Origin: an uncultured Bacteroidales bacterium
Lineage (GTDB): Bacteria; Bacteroidota; Bacteroidia; Bacteroidales; P3
Assembly (NCBI GenBank): GCA_900318665.1
Contig: ONLQ01000005.1
Location: 16,633-80,632, forward strand
Length of the DNA stretch: 64,000 nucleotides
Direction of reading: 5' to 3'
Under the pieces are notes generated by a model. That model did no database searches, was not told the DNA's origin, and saw only the letters and a program-made list of their open reading frames with translations. The translations under genes and the position numbers were made by a program. Of the stretch, positions 25,184 to 34,008 are shown one piece after another. Within the stretch, counting starts at the first letter, position 1. Each line of letters opens with the position of its first letter.

Positions 25184-26272
25184 CTATCTGTACTGCGATA
25201 AACGTTGCTGATAGACTATATTCTCTTTCATCAACTTGATTATCTCCCTATCGAAGGCCTCTCCGTCGTCGTCATGGAACGCCACGCGAATATCGATAGC
25301 ATATATCGGCACATCGCGCAGAAGTTCCGCAAACTGCGAGTCGCGCAGACGTGCGGCGTCTTTCTCGGTGGTGATAATAGCGCGCTTTTTGACGTCAATC
25401 TCTTCCAGTTTTGCAACCATGGCCTTGATGTCGTCCTCGCGGAAATTGTAGTGGTCGCCAAACTGCATGGGCACCACGTTCACCTTCTCACGGAGATAGG
25501 ACTGCAACGGCTGCGGATTGGCGATGCCAGTGACGCACACCACGTCGCTGAAGTCCGACAGTGGGCGCTTCTTGCCTCCAAACAGCGGCATGAGGTCGCC
25601 ATACTCCATATAAGAGAAAAACACTTTCTGATAGGTCTGCATTTTGAGCGCCGCCACAATGTTGTGACGGTCTATCGGGTTAAGCACCCGAGGCGACTTG
25701 GTGACAATAATGATATTGGCACGCAGACGTCCGCGCGAACTCTCGCGCAGGTTGCCAAAAGGCAGAATACTATCTTCATAGAACGGATGCTGATATTCCG
25801 TAAGCAGTATGTTGAGCGACGGGCGGATGCTGCGATGCTGAAACACATCGTCAAGCACCACCATCTGCAAGTCGCTTTTCGCGTTGAGAAGTCCGGCAAT
25901 ACCGTCTATGCGATTTTTGCAAACCGCCACTGCAACATTAGGGAACTTTTCCGCCACCATGGCAGCCTCGTCGCCAAGCATTGCGACGCTGTGGGAGCCG
26001 TCGTCCATCTGGAAGCCTTTGCTCTTGCGACGATAGCCACGGCTCAGCATAGCCATCTTATACTCGCCCGAGAGCAACGACAGCAGATACTCTACATGCG
26101 GAGTCTTGCCAGTGCCGCCACACGACAGATTGCCAACGCCTATTGTAGGTATCTGCGACACCGTTTGCCGCATCAGACCAAGGTCAAACAGCAAATTGCG
26201 GAACAAGACCACCACCGCATACCACATTGTAAGCGGAAAGAGGCAATACGATATTATTTTTCGGAACTTCAT
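25184..26272 (-). CDS. lpxK: Tetraacyldisaccharide 4'-kinase
   Basis: Phosphorylates the 4' position of the lipid A disaccharide at the inner membrane. An N-terminal hydrophobic helix (CLFPLTMWYAVVVLFRNLLF) is followed by the P-loop GNLSCGGTGKTPHVEY (48-62), then LSRGYRRKSKGF, GDEAAMVAEKFPN, VVLDDVFQHR with the catalytic Asp, and VTGIANPQPL. The start at 26272 (MKFRKIISY) is chosen over an in-frame ATG 18 codons upstream. The upstream choice would overlap the predicted promoter at 26304-26335. Length is then 362 aa, normal for the family. Confidence 0.93.
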   Translation of the reverse strand: MKFRKIISYCLFPLTMWYAVVVLFRNLLFDLGLMRQTVSQIPTIGVGNLSCGGTGKTPHVEYLLSLLSGEYKMAMLSRGYRRKSKGFQMDDGSHSVAMLGDEAAMVAEKFPNVAVAVCKNRIDGIAGLLNAKSDLQMVVLDDVFQHRSIRPSLNILLTEYQHPFYEDSILPFGNLRESSRGRLRANIIIVTKSPRVLNPIDRHNIVAALKMQTYQKVFFSYMEYGDLMPLFGGKKRPLSDFSDVVCVTGIANPQPLQSYLREKVNVVPMQFGDHYNFREDDIKAMVAKLEEIDVKKRAIITTEKDAARLRDSQFAELLRDVPIYAIDIRVAFHDDDGEAFDREIIKLMKENIVYQQRLSQYR

Positions 26273-26303
26273 CGCCAAGAACTTTGTAAGAGTTAATAGA
26301 TTG

Positions 26304-26335
26304 CAAAGATATTGATAATATTCCAATTATGCAAA
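26304..26335 (-). promoter_or_regulatory. Promoter of lpxK
   Basis: Minus-strand TTTG (26335-26332) and TATCTTTG (26311-26304) are 20 bp apart. The expected start of transcription falls about 25 bp before the lpxK ATG at 26272, supporting that start. The rest of the 26273-26454 gap shows nothing recognised. Confidence 0.62.
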
Positions 26336-26454
26336 TCAAAACGTCTTTTCGACATTTTACAAAACCACAATCACACAGATAATAAAGCGTCTGACACTAA
26401 TTTTCTGCTTAAATTATTGCGGCATAATTTACTGTAAGATATGCTGAATATCAC

Positions 26455-27240
26455 CTATGGCAGCATTACGAGGCGTAGGCCATATATACTATCGCGTTCC
26501 GAAGGCTCTACAAAACCACGGTCGGACACACGACACATTATAGCGCTAACCTGCCATGCACCGCCACGCAGGGTTCGGTAGCGTCCCGTCGCCGGGCCCA
26601 CGGGGTCGTTTTGCTGTTCCGGCTCATATAGGTCGTACCAGTCGGCACACCATTCAAAGACATTGCCGCTCATATCGTAAATGCCCAGTTCGTTAGGTTG
26701 TAGGCCACGCACGGCGTGCGTCGAATGACGGCTGTTGTCGCCGTTCCAAGCCACCGCGTTAATGCTGTCGCTCCCACTGTATTTATAGTGCCGACTGCTA
26801 CAGCCCCCACGCGCGGCATACTCCCATTGCGCCTCTGTCGGCAAAGCAAACCGCAGCCCTGTGCGCTTGCAAAGGCTGTCAACAAATGCCATACAATCGT
26901 TCCACGACACGTTTTCCACCGGCAGACTGTCGCCGACAAAATGCGACGGGTTGCTGCCCATAACCTCGCGCCACAAAGCCTGCGTGACTTCCGTTTCTGC
27001 CATATAGAACGGCGAAAGCGTAACCTCGTGGCAAGGCTCTTCGAAATGCCAGCAGTCGCCATTCTGCTCGTCAGTACACCCCATAACAAAAGTGCCCCCT
27101 TCGACATAGACCATCGTAAACTCTACTTCGCCAACACGAACACTCCTATTTTTGTCCAGTGGCGAACAGCCCGTCCAAAGCAACAAGGCTATTCCAACCG
27201 CCGCCAATATTTGCGCATACGCAATACGTCTCTTCGTCAT
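26455..27240 (-). CDS. Formylglycine-generating-enzyme-like (SUMF1) lipoprotein
   Basis: A lipoprotein of the FGE-sulfatase/SUMF1 fold. The signal peptide ends in a lipobox (LLLWTGC, Cys near residue 24). The domain has EGGTFVMGCTDEQ, EEPCHEVTLSPFYMAETEVTQ, WREVMGSNPSHFVG, PVENVSWNDCMAFVDSL, LPTEAQWEYAARGG, DMSGNVFEWCADWY and RGGAW, all hallmarks. True FGEs oxidise a sulfatase cysteine using a Cys pair and copper. Many Bacteroidetes members are GldJ/GldK-like or unassigned lipoproteins, and this one has no sulfatase neighbour. The start at 27240 (MTKRRIAY) gives a standard lipoprotein signal. 261 aa. Confidence 0.85.
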   Translation of the reverse strand: MTKRRIAYAQILAAVGIALLLWTGCSPLDKNRSVRVGEVEFTMVYVEGGTFVMGCTDEQNGDCWHFEEPCHEVTLSPFYMAETEVTQALWREVMGSNPSHFVGDSLPVENVSWNDCMAFVDSLCKRTGLRFALPTEAQWEYAARGGCSSRHYKYSGSDSINAVAWNGDNSRHSTHAVRGLQPNELGIYDMSGNVFEWCADWYDLYEPEQQNDPVGPATGRYRTLRGGAWQVSAIMCRVSDRGFVEPSERDSIYGLRLVMLP

Positions 27241-27305
27241 ATAATTCTTTTTCTTTAGCCTATTCACATCATATAGTAATACGCTAGGCGAATATCATAT
27301 TACAC

Positions 27306-27339
27306 AAAAGCCCCCACGGCATCAACCATAGGGGCTTTT
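27306..27339 (-). terminator. Terminator of the glmS-fprA-rubrerythrin run
   Basis: A 9-bp stem AAAAGCCCC (27306-27314) / GGGGCTTTT (27331-27339), 18 bp beyond the rubrerythrin stop, ending in T's on the minus strand. Confidence 0.7.
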
Positions 27340-27356
27340 GATATTGTCAAGCGCTG

Positions 27357-27902
27357 TTATTTTTTCTCAAAATAGCGTTTGTAGAGACCTTCGAGGGCCT
27401 TGCCGTGGCGAGCCTCGTCGCGGGCCATCTCGTGAACGGTGTCGTGGATGGCGTCAAGGTTCAGAGCCTTAGCACGTTTTGCCAGGTCGGTTTTTCCTGC
27501 AGTGGCACCATATTCGGCATCTACGCGCATTTTGAGGTTTTCAGCAGTGCTATCGGTCAGCACCTCGCCCAGCAGTTCGGCAAATTTGGCGGCATGCTCT
27601 GCCTCTTCGAAAGCGGCTTTTTCCCAGTAAAGACCCACTTCGGGATAGCCTTCGCGGTGTGCCACGCGAGCCATGGCGAGATACATTCCCACCTCTTTGC
27701 ATTCGCCTTCGAAATTCATACGAAGGTCGGCCTTGATGTCTTCAGGAGCGTCTTTGGCCACGCCAACAATATGCTCTGCAGCCCAGGTCTTAATGTCCTC
27801 TTTTACTTCCTGCATCTGTTTTCCGCAGATAGGGCATTTTTCGGGCATTTCTTCGCCTTCATAAACATAGCCACAAACGGGGCAAATGAATTTACGTTTC
27901 AT
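27357..27902 (-). CDS. Reverse-type rubrerythrin
   Basis: A non-haem iron peroxidase of anaerobes that reduces hydrogen peroxide. The rubredoxin-like Fe(Cys)4 domain comes first (Cys7/Cys10 in [11 protein letters not shown], Cys23/Cys26 in CPICG). The four-helix diiron domain follows, with metal-ligand segments [23 protein letters not shown] and [11 protein letters not shown]. The domain order is the reverse of classical rubrerythrin, defining the revRbr group. Length 181 aa. It lies 36 bp downstream of fprA, an NADH/rubredoxin-linked oxygen reductase, so the two proteins likely share an electron donor and the same role. Confidence 0.92.
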   Translation of the reverse strand: MKRKFICPVCGYVYEGEEMPEKCPICGKQMQEVKEDIKTWAAEHIVGVAKDAPEDIKADLRMNFEGECKEVGMYLAMARVAHREGYPEVGLYWEKAAFEEAEHAAKFAELLGEVLTDSTAENLKMRVDAEYGATAGKTDLAKRAKALNLDAIHDTVHEMARDEARHGKALEGLYKRYFEKK

Positions 27903-27938
27903 AAATGTATGGTTTTTTATGGTTAATAATGAATGTTC

Positions 27939-29138
27939 TTACAATGATGCGACTATGGCTTCTGCCATTGCCGAGAGGGTTTCGGACTGGTCTTCTTTCA
28001 TTGCCGATTTTAGGGTCATTGTCTGCTTGATGACGGTCATGTTCTTCATCTCGTCGATGATGGCACGCATCAGTTTGCCGCTTACGGGAGCCCATGTGCC
28101 ATTTTCTATGATGGCTACGGTGCGGTTTTGCAGGTTGTGTGCCTTCAAGTCGAGCAGAAGGTTCTCCATCGGAGTAAAGATACCGTTGTTGTAGGTGCTG
28201 GAAGCCAAGACTATGTGGCTGTAGCAGAATGCCTCGCTAACGAGGTAACTGACGTCGGTGTGGCTCACGTCGTACATGGCGATATTGCGCACTCCGCGCT
28301 CGGCAAGCAGCGATGCCAAACACTCGGCAGCGGCAGCGGTATGGCCGTAGATGCTGCCATAGGCTATCATCACGCCACGTTCTTCAGCCTCGTAGCGGCT
28401 CCAAAGGTCGTATTTGCCGATGAAATAGCCCAGGTCTTGACGCCAGATAGGACCATGCAGAGGGCATATCATCTGTATGTCGAGAGTGGCGGCTTTCTTC
28501 AACACGGCTTGCACCTGCATGCCGTATTTGCCTACGATATTGACCAGATAGCGACGGGCGTCATCGAGCCAGTCGCGGTCGAAATCAACTTCGTCGGCAT
28601 AGATGTTGCCGTTCAGCGCGCCAAAGGTGCCGAAAGCGTCGGCAGAGAAGAGAACTTTGTCGGTGGTGTCGTAGGTCACCATAGCCTCGGGCCAGTGTAC
28701 CATAGGTGCCATGACGAAGGTGAGGGTGTGGCGGCCGGTGCATAGAGTGTCGCCCTCTTTAACTGTTTGCAGACGGCTGTCGAGGTCGAAGGTGAAGAAC
28801 TGTCGTATCATGGTGGCAGCCTTGGCGTTGGTGACAATCTTCACAGCGGGATAGCGCAGCACGAGGTCTTCTATCAGTGCGCAGTGGTCTGGTTCCATGT
28901 GGTTGACCACGAGATAGTCGAGAATGCGACCAGCCAGTGCGGCGGCAACGTTCTCGAAAAACTGCTGTCCTACGGCACTGTCGGCGGTATCGAGCAGAAC
29001 GGTTTTCTCATCGAGCAGCACATAACTATTGTACGACACCCCGCGAGGTATGGGATAGACGTTTTCGAACAGGGCCAGACGGCGGTCGCTGGCACCAACA
29101 TAGTAAAGGTCGTCAGTTATTTTGCGGATATTGTGCAT
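27939..29138 (-). CDS. FprA-family A-type flavoprotein (flavodiiron protein)
   Basis: Reduces oxygen to water, or nitric oxide to N2O, protecting anaerobes. The metallo-beta-lactamase-like domain holds the diiron ligands in NHMEPDH (His80, Glu82, Asp84, His85), MVHWPEAMV, SADAFG and PLHGPIWR. A flavodoxin domain follows, with FMN-binding AYGSIYGHTAAAAE and SSTYNNGIFTPM. The start at 29138 (MHNIRKITDDLYYVG) is preferred to an ATG 14 codons upstream, since family members begin here. 399 aa. Located 51 bp after glmS and 36 bp before the rubrerythrin gene in one direction. Confidence 0.93.
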   Translation of the reverse strand: MHNIRKITDDLYYVGASDRRLALFENVYPIPRGVSYNSYVLLDEKTVLLDTADSAVGQQFFENVAAALAGRILDYLVVNHMEPDHCALIEDLVLRYPAVKIVTNAKAATMIRQFFTFDLDSRLQTVKEGDTLCTGRHTLTFVMAPMVHWPEAMVTYDTTDKVLFSADAFGTFGALNGNIYADEVDFDRDWLDDARRYLVNIVGKYGMQVQAVLKKAATLDIQMICPLHGPIWRQDLGYFIGKYDLWSRYEAEERGVMIAYGSIYGHTAAAAECLASLLAERGVRNIAMYDVSHTDVSYLVSEAFCYSHIVLASSTYNNGIFTPMENLLLDLKAHNLQNRTVAIIENGTWAPVSGKLMRAIIDEMKNMTVIKQTMTLKSAMKEDQSETLSAMAEAIVASL

Positions 29139-29189
29139 ATCAAGGTGTTTTTTTTCGGAGTTTGCGGATTCAAATTTCAACTTTATTCA

Positions 29190-31064
29190 TCATTCTACCG
29201 TAACGCTCTTGGCGAGGTTGCGTGGCTGGTCCACATTGCGGCCTTTGGCAATGGCGATATAGTAGGAAAGCAGTTGCAGCGGTATGACTGCCAGCAAAGG
29301 TGCGAAACTGTCGCGGGTGTCGGGAATCTCGACACAGAAATCGCTCATGTTCTTCACCGTGGTGTCGCCCTCGGTGACAACGCTAATGATTTTGCCTTTG
29401 CGCGATTTGATTTCTTGTATATTGCTCACAATCTTGTCGTAGAGCATACCACGACGTGTGGCGATGACGACAACGGGCATCTCTTCGTCAACAAGGGCTA
29501 TAGGGCCATGCTTCATCTCGGCAGCGGGATAGCCTTCGGCGTGGATATAACTGATTTCCTTTAGTTTGAGAGCACCCTCAAGGGCCACGGGGTAGTTGTA
29601 GCCGCGTCCCAGATAGATGAAGTTCTTGCAGTAGGTGAAGGTCTTGGCGAACTGCTCTATGCCCTTCATCTGATTCAGCGTCTGCTCCATCTTTTCAGGT
29701 ATCTGCATCAGGTCGTCAACAATCTGGTGGAACAGCGACTCGTCGAGGGTCTTACGCTCTTTGGCGAGAGCCAGGCCGAAGAGTATGAGGGTGATAAGTT
29801 GGCCAGTGAAGGCTTTGGTGGAGGCCACGCCGATTTCGGGACCCACATGGATATAGGTGCCGCTGTCGGTGTTGCGCGGAATGGAACTGCCGATGACGTT
29901 GCAGATGCCATAGACGAAGCAGCCTTTTTCACGTGCCAACTGTATGGCGGCAAGGGTGTCGGCGGTTTCGCCGCTCTGCGATACTGCAATCACCACGTCG
30001 CTGGGGTCGAGCACAGGGTTGCGATAGCGAAACTCCGACGCATATTCCACCTCTACGGGGAGATGTGTGGCCTCTTCGATGAAGTATTTGCCGATGAGTG
30101 CCGAATGCCAAGAGGTTCCGCAAGCACAGATGATGATGCGACGTGCTTTGAGGAAACGCTCCTTGTGGTCGATAATGCCACTGAGCAATATGTCGCGGTT
30201 GGCGAGGTCGATACGTCCACGCATACATGTGCGTATGGCATTAGGCTGCTCGTAAATCTCTTTGAGCATGAAATGGGGATATCCGCCTTTTTCCAACTCG
30301 TCGAGATTCATCTGCAAGGTGTGCAGTTGGGGGGTCTGACGTATGGAGTCGAGATTGGTAATGGCGTGTTTGCCGTTGCGGTTCAGCACAGCAATCTCTT
30401 CATCCTGCAGGTAGATAACCTGGTCGGTGAACTCGATGATGGGTGTGGCGTCGCTGCCAATGAAGAACTCAGCCTCGCCAGGCTTGGCGGTGTCGTTGCC
30501 CTTGCCCACGCCGATGATGAGCGGGCTGCCTTTGCGGGCGCAAATCAACTGGTTGGGGTTACGCTTGTCGAGGACGGCAATGGCATAGGCTCCCACAACG
30601 TTTTTCAGCGCCAGATGAACAGCCGTAACGGTGTCGCACTGATGCGTGACCTGCATATACTCTATGAGTTGCACCAGAACCTCGGTGTCGGTCTCGCTAT
30701 TGAAGGTGATATTGTTTTTCTCCAGTTCTATACGCAGGGACTTGTAGTTCTCAATGATGCCATTGTGCACCAGCGAGAGCATATGCGACTGCGAATAGTG
30801 CGGATGTGCGTTGGTAGCGTTAGGCTCGCCATGCGTCGCCCAGCGGGTGTGGGCAATGCCTATGGTACCGCTGATGTCCTTGTCGGCCACCGACTGCTCC
30901 AGTGCGTCAACCTTGCCCTTGGCCTTATAGACCACGAGGTCGCCATTGTTGGTTATCAGCGAGATGCCAGCACTGTCGTAGCCGCGATATTCCAAACGGT
31001 GGAGCCCCTTGATAAGGATGGGATAAGAATCCTTGGGACCGATATAGCCTACTATTCCACACAT
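29190..31064 (-). CDS. glmS: Glutamine-fructose-6-phosphate aminotransferase
   Basis: Makes glucosamine-6-phosphate from fructose-6-phosphate and glutamine, the first step to UDP-GlcNAc. The N-terminal glutaminase domain starts at catalytic Cys2 (MCGIVGYIG) with RLEYRGYDSAG, HTRWATHG and the NGIIENY loop. Two SIS domains follow, with CGTSWHSALIGKYFIE, SQSGETADTLAA and STKAFTGQL, and the C-terminal end DQPRNLAKSVTVE is the classic glmS terminus. Length 624 aa is slightly over the usual ~610. No glmS ribozyme core was recognised in the upstream region, consistent with its known Firmicutes distribution. Confidence 0.96.
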   Translation of the reverse strand: MCGIVGYIGPKDSYPILIKGLHRLEYRGYDSAGISLITNNGDLVVYKAKGKVDALEQSVADKDISGTIGIAHTRWATHGEPNATNAHPHYSQSHMLSLVHNGIIENYKSLRIELEKNNITFNSETDTEVLVQLIEYMQVTHQCDTVTAVHLALKNVVGAYAIAVLDKRNPNQLICARKGSPLIIGVGKGNDTAKPGEAEFFIGSDATPIIEFTDQVIYLQDEEIAVLNRNGKHAITNLDSIRQTPQLHTLQMNLDELEKGGYPHFMLKEIYEQPNAIRTCMRGRIDLANRDILLSGIIDHKERFLKARRIIICACGTSWHSALIGKYFIEEATHLPVEVEYASEFRYRNPVLDPSDVVIAVSQSGETADTLAAIQLAREKGCFVYGICNVIGSSIPRNTDSGTYIHVGPEIGVASTKAFTGQLITLILFGLALAKERKTLDESLFHQIVDDLMQIPEKMEQTLNQMKGIEQFAKTFTYCKNFIYLGRGYNYPVALEGALKLKEISYIHAEGYPAAEMKHGPIALVDEEMPVVVIATRRGMLYDKIVSNIQEIKSRKGKIISVVTEGDTTVKNMSDFCVEIPDTRDSFAPLLAVIPLQLLSYYIAIAKGRNVDQPRNLAKSVTVE

Positions 31065-31144
31065 ATATTGATGATTTTGATTTTCGAAAACTGAATATTG
31101 AATTATCTAAATCCCCATCACATCTCACACTTCACTACAAAATG

Positions 31145-31152
31145 CAAAAATA
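31145..31152 (-). promoter_or_regulatory. Possible -7 box for glmS
   Basis: Minus-strand TATTTTTG (31152-31145), 80 bp before the glmS start, matches TAnnTTTG. The -33 region is poor (ATTG-like, 22 bp upstream). Confidence 0.45.
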
Positions 31153-31305
31153 CATTTTTTTTCGCACACACAGACAATCATGGCGATTGTTAAATACAAA
31201 AAACACTTTTAAAGTGTGTTTCAAATATTATGTGTAATTTTGTAACCGAAAAACAACAGAGTACTAACCAAATCAACCGCCAATGAAAAATAACGCATAG
31301 ATTAA

Positions 31306-31510
31306 TATGCACATTAAAGAATAGAAAAAAGCGAAACGGGCTTATCTGGTCATTCTGAAAACTTCGACACTTTTCAACTTCACCAGGGACAAGCAGCGTG
31401 GCTCCAGCCATAGGCGTGGACTTATACGTTGTAATCTGGTGAAGTAGGTAGTCGAAGACCTCAGAATGACCGATGAAGACATAAAGGTTCCACGCTTTTT
31501 TTATGTGCAT
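31306..31510. repeat. Imperfect 205-bp palindromic intergenic element (MITE- or REP-like)
   Basis: The 494-bp gap 31065-31558 holds a long inverted repeat whose arms pair in order: ATGCACAT (31307-31314) with ATGTGCAT (31503-31510); AAAAAAGCG (31325-31333) with CGCTTTTTT (31493-31501); GGTCATTCTGA (31348-31358) with TCAGAATGACC (31461-31471); CTTCGAC (31362-31368) with GTCGAAG (31451-31457); and CTTCACCAG (31378-31386) with CTGGTGAAG (31436-31444). The 49-bp centre is unpaired. The layout fits a small non-autonomous mobile element or a structured RNA. A 115-codon minus ORF across it is probably fortuitous. Confidence 0.7.
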
Positions 31511-31558
31511 TCTTTCTTTAACGGAACTAATACACAATAATTCAAAAAAATAAGAAAA

Positions 31559-31939
31559 ATGAAAAAAGCAACAATATTATTACTCTGTTTTGTCTCATTA
31601 CTATTGGGAATGACATCCTGTCGTTCAATGAAAACCGCTACACCAGTGGGTAATTTTAGAAGCAGTCAAGGAAGCACATACACATATGCCAAAGGGAAAC
31701 AAATATATCTTTTCTGGGGATATGTTCGATTGGGAAGGACCTCTGTTGCAACACCTGCGAATGGTGATTGCTGCATCCGTACTTATGTAACATTCTGGGA
31801 CCGTATTCTAACTGGTTTGACTGGTGGTATTTTTTCGGCACAAAGTATTGCTGTTGATGCAAAAAGAATACCCGCTCCAGCACAATCGAATATGATACAA
31901 CCTCAATCCACGAATCAAGAATCTACAACCCCAAAATAA
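31559..31939 (+). CDS. Small lipoprotein of unknown function
   Basis: 126 residues. A lipoprotein signal peptide is visible (MKKATILLLCFVSLLLGMTSC, Cys21), then about 75 residues with KGKQIYLFWGYVRLGRTSVATP and ILTGLTGGIFSAQSIAVDAKR, and a low-complexity Ser/Thr/Gln/Pro tail. The core vaguely recalls small Bor-like lipoproteins (hydrophobic LFWG segment and a Gly-rich turn), but the resemblance is weak and I do not assign the family. Isolated on the plus strand, 49 bp after the palindromic element, and AT-rich compared with neighbours, so it may be an acquired cargo gene. Confidence 0.7.
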   Translation: MKKATILLLCFVSLLLGMTSCRSMKTATPVGNFRSSQGSTYTYAKGKQIYLFWGYVRLGRTSVATPANGDCCIRTYVTFWDRILTGLTGGIFSAQSIAVDAKRIPAPAQSNMIQPQSTNQESTTPK

Positions 31940-32082
31940 ACAGAAAAATATATCAGAATTTTCGACTAATCCTTAGAGGCTGTTTTGAATTCATCCAATT
32001 AGAAAAGATGAGATTATCGATGGGACATTAAAAGAATGCTCCATTTAGCAGTTGTGAGAAGAGACTCATTCGGCTCTAACAA

Positions 32083-34008
32083 TCAGAACTGGAAGTAGAT
32101 GAAGGGTTGTAGGTCGGCTGTTACGAACTGATATACTATGAATACCGTGCTTACTGTTATCAGTAGCAGCAGCCACATTGGCATCGTTGCCATCCATAGG
32201 CGGTAGCGGCGTTTGAAACGCACTGGCAGCCAATGTACTATCATACCGAAGAGGAAGAGCAGGAATACTCCGCTGTAGTTGCTCAAAATGGCTGGTACCG
32301 GCTGCCAATTCCAGTGGCTGCCTATTTGTGCCACCATCTCTGTGGCGGTGCGCCATGCTATCTCGTTGGCCTCGGCGGGGTTGAGGTTGGAGCCCGAACG
32401 GAAAAACAGTCGCGTGAAAGAGATAAACACAAAGGTCAGCAGCGTGTTCCACACCAGCAGCGTGATGTCGTAAATCTTGTTTTTGTCGGCCTTGAGCAGC
32501 ACTACGATATTAAGCAGTATGATGCCGACAAACACGACATCCATGATGAACGACAGCATGCTCAGTAGCGGGCAGGGATAGAGCAAGTTGGCAACATAGA
32601 GGCTGATGGTGAGCGCTGTGATAACTATGATGCGCACCCACGGACCCCATTTCTTCCAATTCTTATAGACAAGGATTCCCAAGCCGTTGAGGCCGCCCCA
32701 TGTGATGAAGTTGAAACTCGCGCCATGCCACAGACCGCCTAACAGCATGGTGTCCATATTGTTGATATTGGTAGAGAGGTCTTTGCGGTTTTTCGGGAAG
32801 AGGATATAGATTGCCAGCAGAATGGTTATGACTGCCGACACCACTATGGTGGTCCAAAGGGTCTGCGCCATGAGGGCTACGACGATTAGCGTGCCGAACA
32901 GCACAGCGTAGGTGCCAAAGGTGCCGTTGCGGTTACCTCCCAGAGGGATATACAGATAGTCTTTCAACCAGTTGGAGAGCGACATGTGCCAACGCTTCCA
33001 GAAGCCGGCGGCGTTGGTGGCCTTATAGGGCGAATTGAAGTTGGTGGGCAGATAGAATCCCATGAGCATTGCCACGCCTATGGCTATGTCGGTATAGCCC
33101 GAAAAGTCGGCATAGACCTGCAGCGAATAGACCAGCAGGGCGGCGAAGTTCTCGAAAGGAGTGTAGAGCGTGGGATTGTCGAACACGCGGTCCACGAAAC
33201 TGACGGCCAGGTAGTCGCTCAGCACAAGTTTCTTCACCAAGCCGTTCAATATCCAGAATATGGCTATGCCGAACTGACGGCGTCCCACGTTGAACGGGCG
33301 ATAGAGTTGGGGAATGAACTGGTCTGCACGAATGATAGGGCCTGCCACGAGTTGAGGGAAGAAGGTGGTGTAGAAGCCGAAGTCGAGCAGATTGCCCGCA
33401 TGGCGCACCTTGCCCTTATAGACATCGACAATATAACTGATATTCTGGAAGGTGAAGAACGAGATGCCCACAGGCAGCAAGATGACCGACGCGTCGAAAC
33501 GCGAAGTGGCGGTAAAATGGTTGCTCCACTGTGCCAGCATGTTGACCACCTGCACGTTGGAATGGGTTATGGTGTTGTAGATGTCGGTGAAGAAATAGGC
33601 GTATTTGAAATAGAACAGCACTGCGAGGTTGACCACCACGCCAACAATCATCAGTGCCTTGCGGTATCGCTGCTTGCCTGTGGCGGCCATACGGTCGAAG
33701 GCAATGCCAAGCCCCCAGCCGAGGAATGTTGCAAGGATGAGCAGCAGCACGAAAAGACCAGAAGTCTTGTAGTAGAACAGTAGGCTGACGAAAAACAGGT
33801 AGCCGTTGCGCACAAGGCGGCGGCTTGCCGTCATTGGCCTTCTGTAGCCCAGCAACCTGCCCTTGCGCTCAAGCGGCAGACCCACGATGCAGGCATAGAC
33901 GGCAAACACCACGAGGAAGAAGGCCCAGAAGTTGAACTGGGTGAAGAGCAACGGCTTGGAGGAGTCGAAAGCAAAGAGGCTAATCAGATATGAAGGGAGA
34001 TATTCCAT
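32083..34008 (-). CDS. MBOAT-family membrane O-acyltransferase (AlgI/DltB-like)
   Basis: Moves acyl (usually acetyl) groups across the cytoplasmic membrane for O-acylation of an extracytoplasmic glycan. It has about 11-12 transmembrane segments. The MBOAT signature PQLVAGPIIRADQFIPQL lies near residue 210, the motif FWKRWHMSLSNWLKDYLYIPLGG near 325, and the catalytic His in GGLWHGASFNFITWG near 430. Length 641 aa exceeds AlgI (~520) because of two or three extra C-terminal membrane segments. It overlaps the upstream SGNH gene by 29 bp, implying translational coupling. The two SGNH proteins are the likely periplasmic acyl acceptors or transferases. Confidence 0.92.
   Translation of the reverse strand: MEYLPSYLISLFAFDSSKPLLFTQFNFWAFFLVVFAVYACIVGLPLERKGRLLGYRRPMTASRRLVRNGYLFFVSLLFYYKTSGLFVLLLILATFLGWGLGIAFDRMAATGKQRYRKALMIVGVVVNLAVLFYFKYAYFFTDIYNTITHSNVQVVNMLAQWSNHFTATSRFDASVILLPVGISFFTFQNISYIVDVYKGKVRHAGNLLDFGFYTTFFPQLVAGPIIRADQFIPQLYRPFNVGRRQFGIAIFWILNGLVKKLVLSDYLAVSFVDRVFDNPTLYTPFENFAALLVYSLQVYADFSGYTDIAIGVAMLMGFYLPTNFNSPYKATNAAGFWKRWHMSLSNWLKDYLYIPLGGNRNGTFGTYAVLFGTLIVVALMAQTLWTTIVVSAVITILLAIYILFPKNRKDLSTNINNMDTMLLGGLWHGASFNFITWGGLNGLGILVYKNWKKWGPWVRIIVITALTISLYVANLLYPCPLLSMLSFIMDVVFVGIILLNIVVLLKADKNKIYDITLLVWNTLLTFVFISFTRLFFRSGSNLNPAEANEIAWRTATEMVAQIGSHWNWQPVPAILSNYSGVFLLFLFGMIVHWLPVRFKRRYRLWMATMPMWLLLLITVSTVFIVYQFVTADLQPFIYFQF

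Noticed and set aside
26272-26326. The longer N-terminus for LpxK
   Set aside because: It would overlap the predicted promoter and adds residues not seen in the family.
29727-31094. A 455-codon plus-strand ORF opposite glmS
   Set aside because: It is the shadow of a strongly conserved gene with full glmS motifs.
31190-31537. A 115-codon minus-strand ORF across the palindromic element
   Set aside because: It lies on inverted-repeat DNA, lacks coding character and has no recognisable motif.
31065-31558. A glmS ribozyme/riboswitch upstream of glmS
   Set aside because: No recognisable ribozyme core lies directly before the start, and the class is known mainly from Firmicutes.
31940-32082. A possible IS end (GAGGCTGTTTTGAATTC)
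   Set aside because: No transposase, no partner inverted repeat and no target duplication were found.
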